This document shows, in pieces, positions 62,028 to 64,000 of a stretch of DNA of 64,000 nt. Made by a program: the position numbers and the translations under genes. Origin of the DNA: Marinifilum fragile JCM 15579 (lineage in GTDB: Bacteria > Bacteroidota > Bacteroidia > Bacteroidales > Marinifilaceae); contig NZ_BAZX01000010.1 of assembly GCF_001310955.1 (NCBI RefSeq), positions 62,001-126,000 on the forward strand. Reading direction: 5' to 3'. A model generated the notes under the pieces. That model was not told the DNA's origin. It made no database searches and worked only from the letters and a program-made list of their open reading frames with translations. Each line of letters starts with the position of its first letter. Position 1 is the first letter of the stretch.

Positions 62028-64000
62028 TTAATTATTGGTTAAAAGATAGTTTTGAAGATTTTGAATGAAAATTTGATTTTCTTCATCTGGATTTAGGAAA
62101 AAATAATACGAGAGTACTCTTTCCATTTGTAATAGGGTTAAATAAAAGTTGTAACCTGCACTTGCTTGTTGTTGTTGCGCTTGAAAGTATGCTTGTTGAG
62201 CATCAATTAAACTCGTAATTCCAATAGCTCCATTTGAGTAAGAAATTTGCATAAGTTCTAAACTTTCTTTGGCCGTTTTGGTGGTAAGTCTTGATAATTC
62301 GATATTGGTGTATAGATTCAATAAGGCATACACAATATCGTTTACATTTTTCTTGATGAGTGTTTCAGTATTTTCCTTTTGAATATTTAATTGCTTCTGC
62401 TGAATTAATGACTTTTGTCTATTTAAACTTCTTTGATTTTGATTAAAAATAGGAAGACTTAATTGTATGCCAATATTATAATATCCATTTGGAGCCCCTA
62501 CAATGCCTATTGGATAAGTACTTCCTTTTCCATCTTTTGAAAAAGTATGATTGTATCCTCCTTGCAAGGCAATAGTCGGAAGGAATTTACTCCTTTGATA
62601 TAGTTTTGCACCTCTCTCTGATGCATCAATATTAAATTGTAAAGATTTTAGTTCGTGAGCATTTTCAATAGCAACTGTCTCCAGATATTTTAAAAGTTTA
62701 TCTCTTAAAATAGGATCATCAATAAGCTTGATTAGGCCCTTGTAATCAAATTGATCATCTGTTTTCTCATCTACCAAAGAGTGTTTGATGTCAATCTTGT
62801 AATCAATAGGATTGTTTAGAAGTTGATTGATGGCATGCATTGCTTGAATAAAATTAGTGTAAGCATTAACGATATTTTGAGTTGCAAGGGCCAATTCACT
62901 TCTCCAACGCAAAACATCACCCTTTCCTGTTTGTCCAGCTGAATAATTTTGCTGTGCAATTTCAAAATTCTTTCTGGTAACCCTTAGGTTTTCATCATTA
63001 ATAAGGTAATTGGCTTTTGCAATTAAAGCATTGTAAAAAGTAACACCAGCATCCAGTATTGCATCTTTTTCTGTGGCATTGTAATTCTCTTGACTGGCAG
63101 ATGCTAACTTTTTCTGAATTTTTATATTTCCACTAGCTTGTTCCGAAAATAATAGCTGCTCTACACTTACATTACCACTTGTGGAATACTCAGGATTAGA
63201 TCCGTTGGAAGCTTCAGCTAAATCAGGATCAATATGCTTACCTGTTACCGATGAGGTAAGATTCGGTAAATATTGACTGTTTGCCAATTTTACCTCCTGA
63301 TTGGCCAAATCGATATCGAACTTACTTGCCTTCAGACTTAAACTATTTTCCAGAAGTTCATACACAAAATTATCAAGGTAATAGCTCTTTTTATAAGGTA
63401 GGTTATTGGCGTTTCCGACAATGTTTGTTTTTATTAAGAAACTGTATTTCAAAGGAAAATTAATTAGGAATGAGGTTTCAATATTTAGAAGAAGCTTGGT
63501 TTCAACATCCAGATAAATAGGCAGATCCGATAAATCACTTCCTAATACGGCAGCTTCTATGTTTAGAGCAATGCGTCTAAGAAACTGATTTAATTCATTT
63601 ACAGGTTGAGTGTTAAAAAGTACCCCCAAGGATGAGAATTCTTCAGCCAGAGAAGTGTAAGAAGGCAAGTTTCGATTGTTGATCATGTCAATCATTTTTT
63701 GCTTTTCCTCCATTGAGAAATATAAGCCTCCCGAAATATAAACAGCATCAACATCTTCAAGTTGGGCGTCTAATTCATTAGCAGATGATATCGAGATGAT
63801 TTTATATTCTGAATTGATCTCACCCAAAATTTTGTCCAAGGTTTCTTTTACAGGATAGATTTTGGTTAAATACTCATCTAAAATAATCCCAACTTTATTG
63901 TAAGGATACATCTCTTTAAATTCGGATAAATCTTCTTTGTATGATTTGGGAGTTAAAATATAGGTTAAATTTTTAACCTGCGAAGTGTATTGTCCTTCAG
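62028..64000 (-). CDS. TolC-like outer-membrane factor with N-terminal substrate-binding-like domain (partial, 5' end off window)
   Basis: The frame is open from 62028 through 64000, so an internal Met at 63911 is not the start and the N-terminus is missing. Downstream of 63911, residues of about 1-145 (VGIILDEYLTKIYPVKETLD, DVDAVYISGGLYFSMEEKQK, LPSYTSLAEEFSSLGVLFN) look like an ABC-transporter or LuxP-type substrate-binding domain. From about 190 to the end it is TolC-like: paired helices rich in Asn, Gln and Ser (SKFDIDLANQEVKLANSQYL, KANYLINDENLRVTRKNFEI, AQQNYSAGQTGKGDVLRWRS) and barrel strands. A binding domain fused to TolC is unusual. First gene of the RND operon. Confidence 0.85.
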   Translation of the reverse strand, partial: EGQYTSQVKNLTYILTPKSYKEDLSEFKEMYPYNKVGIILDEYLTKIYPVKETLDKILGEINSEYKIISISSANELDAQLEDVDAVYISGGLYFSMEEKQKMIDMINNRNLPSYTSLAEEFSSLGVLFNTQPVNELNQFLRRIALNIEAAVLGSDLSDLPIYLDVETKLLLNIETSFLINFPLKYSFLIKTNIVGNANNLPYKKSYYLDNFVYELLENSLSLKASKFDIDLANQEVKLANSQYLPNLTSSVTGKHIDPDLAEASNGSNPEYSTSGNVSVEQLLFSEQASGNIKIQKKLASASQENYNATEKDAILDAGVTFYNALIAKANYLINDENLRVTRKNFEIAQQNYSAGQTGKGDVLRWRSELALATQNIVNAYTNFIQAMHAINQLLNNPIDYKIDIKHSLVDEKTDDQFDYKGLIKLIDDPILRDKLLKYLETVAIENAHELKSLQFNIDASERGAKLYQRSKFLPTIALQGGYNHTFSKDGKGSTYPIGIVGAPNGYYNIGIQLSLPIFNQNQRSLNRQKSLIQQKQLNIQKENTETLIKKNVNDIVYALLNLYTNIELSRLTTKTAKESLELMQISYSNGAIGITSLIDAQQAYFQAQQQQASAGYNFYLTLLQMERVLSYYFFLNPDEENQIFIQNLQNYLLTNN

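Noticed and set aside
63911-63911. Met at 63911 as the start of the TolC-like gene
   Set aside because: The same frame remains open to 64000 with sensible coding sequence upstream, so the true start is outside the window.

Overview
The window looks like chromosome of a low-GC member of the Bacteroidota, probably class Bacteroidia in the neighbourhood of the Marinilabiliales. The genus is not determinable here. Supporting signs are a TonB-dependent receptor with an N-terminal carboxypeptidase-like domain, DUF3857 and DUF6261 families, a Wzi-type capsule protein, a fused HisB, a HisG of the long form, weak ribosome binding sites and a TAnnTTTG-type promoter upstream of the histidine genes. No rRNA, tRNA, transposase, phage gene or CRISPR array was seen.

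Layout. 1-6.1 kb (minus): two DUF3857/transglutaminase-like proteins, the first cut by the window edge, then an HD-domain protein, a DUF2461 protein and a secreted DsrE-like protein. 6.3-12.8 kb (plus): a tight five-gene operon that resembles a synthase-dependent exopolysaccharide machine: membrane-anchored unknown, TPR + YaiO-type beta-barrel, CotH-like kinase, membrane HEAT-repeat protein, processive GT2 synthase. It ends 25 bp inside a convergent hybrid histidine kinase with a THI5/NMT1-like sensor. 15.9-18.3 kb (minus): DUF3332 lipoprotein and glnK-amt. 18.9-26.4 kb (plus): a complete histidine operon hisG-D-C-B-H-A-F-IE, preceded by a promoter, a His-rich leader peptide and an attenuator. 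26.4-35.4 kb: a sensor kinase, nitroreductase, CBM9-like protein, TonB-dependent receptor and gamma-glutamyltransferase. 35.8-41.6 kb: Nudix protein and a surface-glycan cluster (Wzi, CDP-glycerol glycerophosphotransferase family, WaaP-type kinase, GT4, GT2). 41.8-46.6 kb: ispD, map and a large secreted zinc-protease-like propeller/barrel protein. 46.7-57.7 kb: assorted genes including a CPBP protein, lipocalin, DUF5677, DUF6261, a hemerythrin-REC-kinase pair, phosphoesterase, nitroreductase, SIMPL protein, oxidoreductase and two thioredoxin-fold proteins. 57.8-64 kb (minus): an RND efflux operon whose TolC gene carries an N-terminal substrate-binding-like domain and runs off the right edge.

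The most interesting candidates are the five-gene CotH/YaiO/GT2 operon and the histidine attenuator, in which five His codons sit in a 19-codon leader in front of a perfect terminator hairpin. A quality warning goes with the window: seven genes (DUF2461, hisIE, a sensor kinase, the TonB receptor, wzi, the WaaP kinase and ispD) are each broken by exactly one base, several in homopolymers. Because ispD and hisIE are among them, indel errors in the assembly are the simplest explanation, and I annotated these genes as single loci spanning the break.
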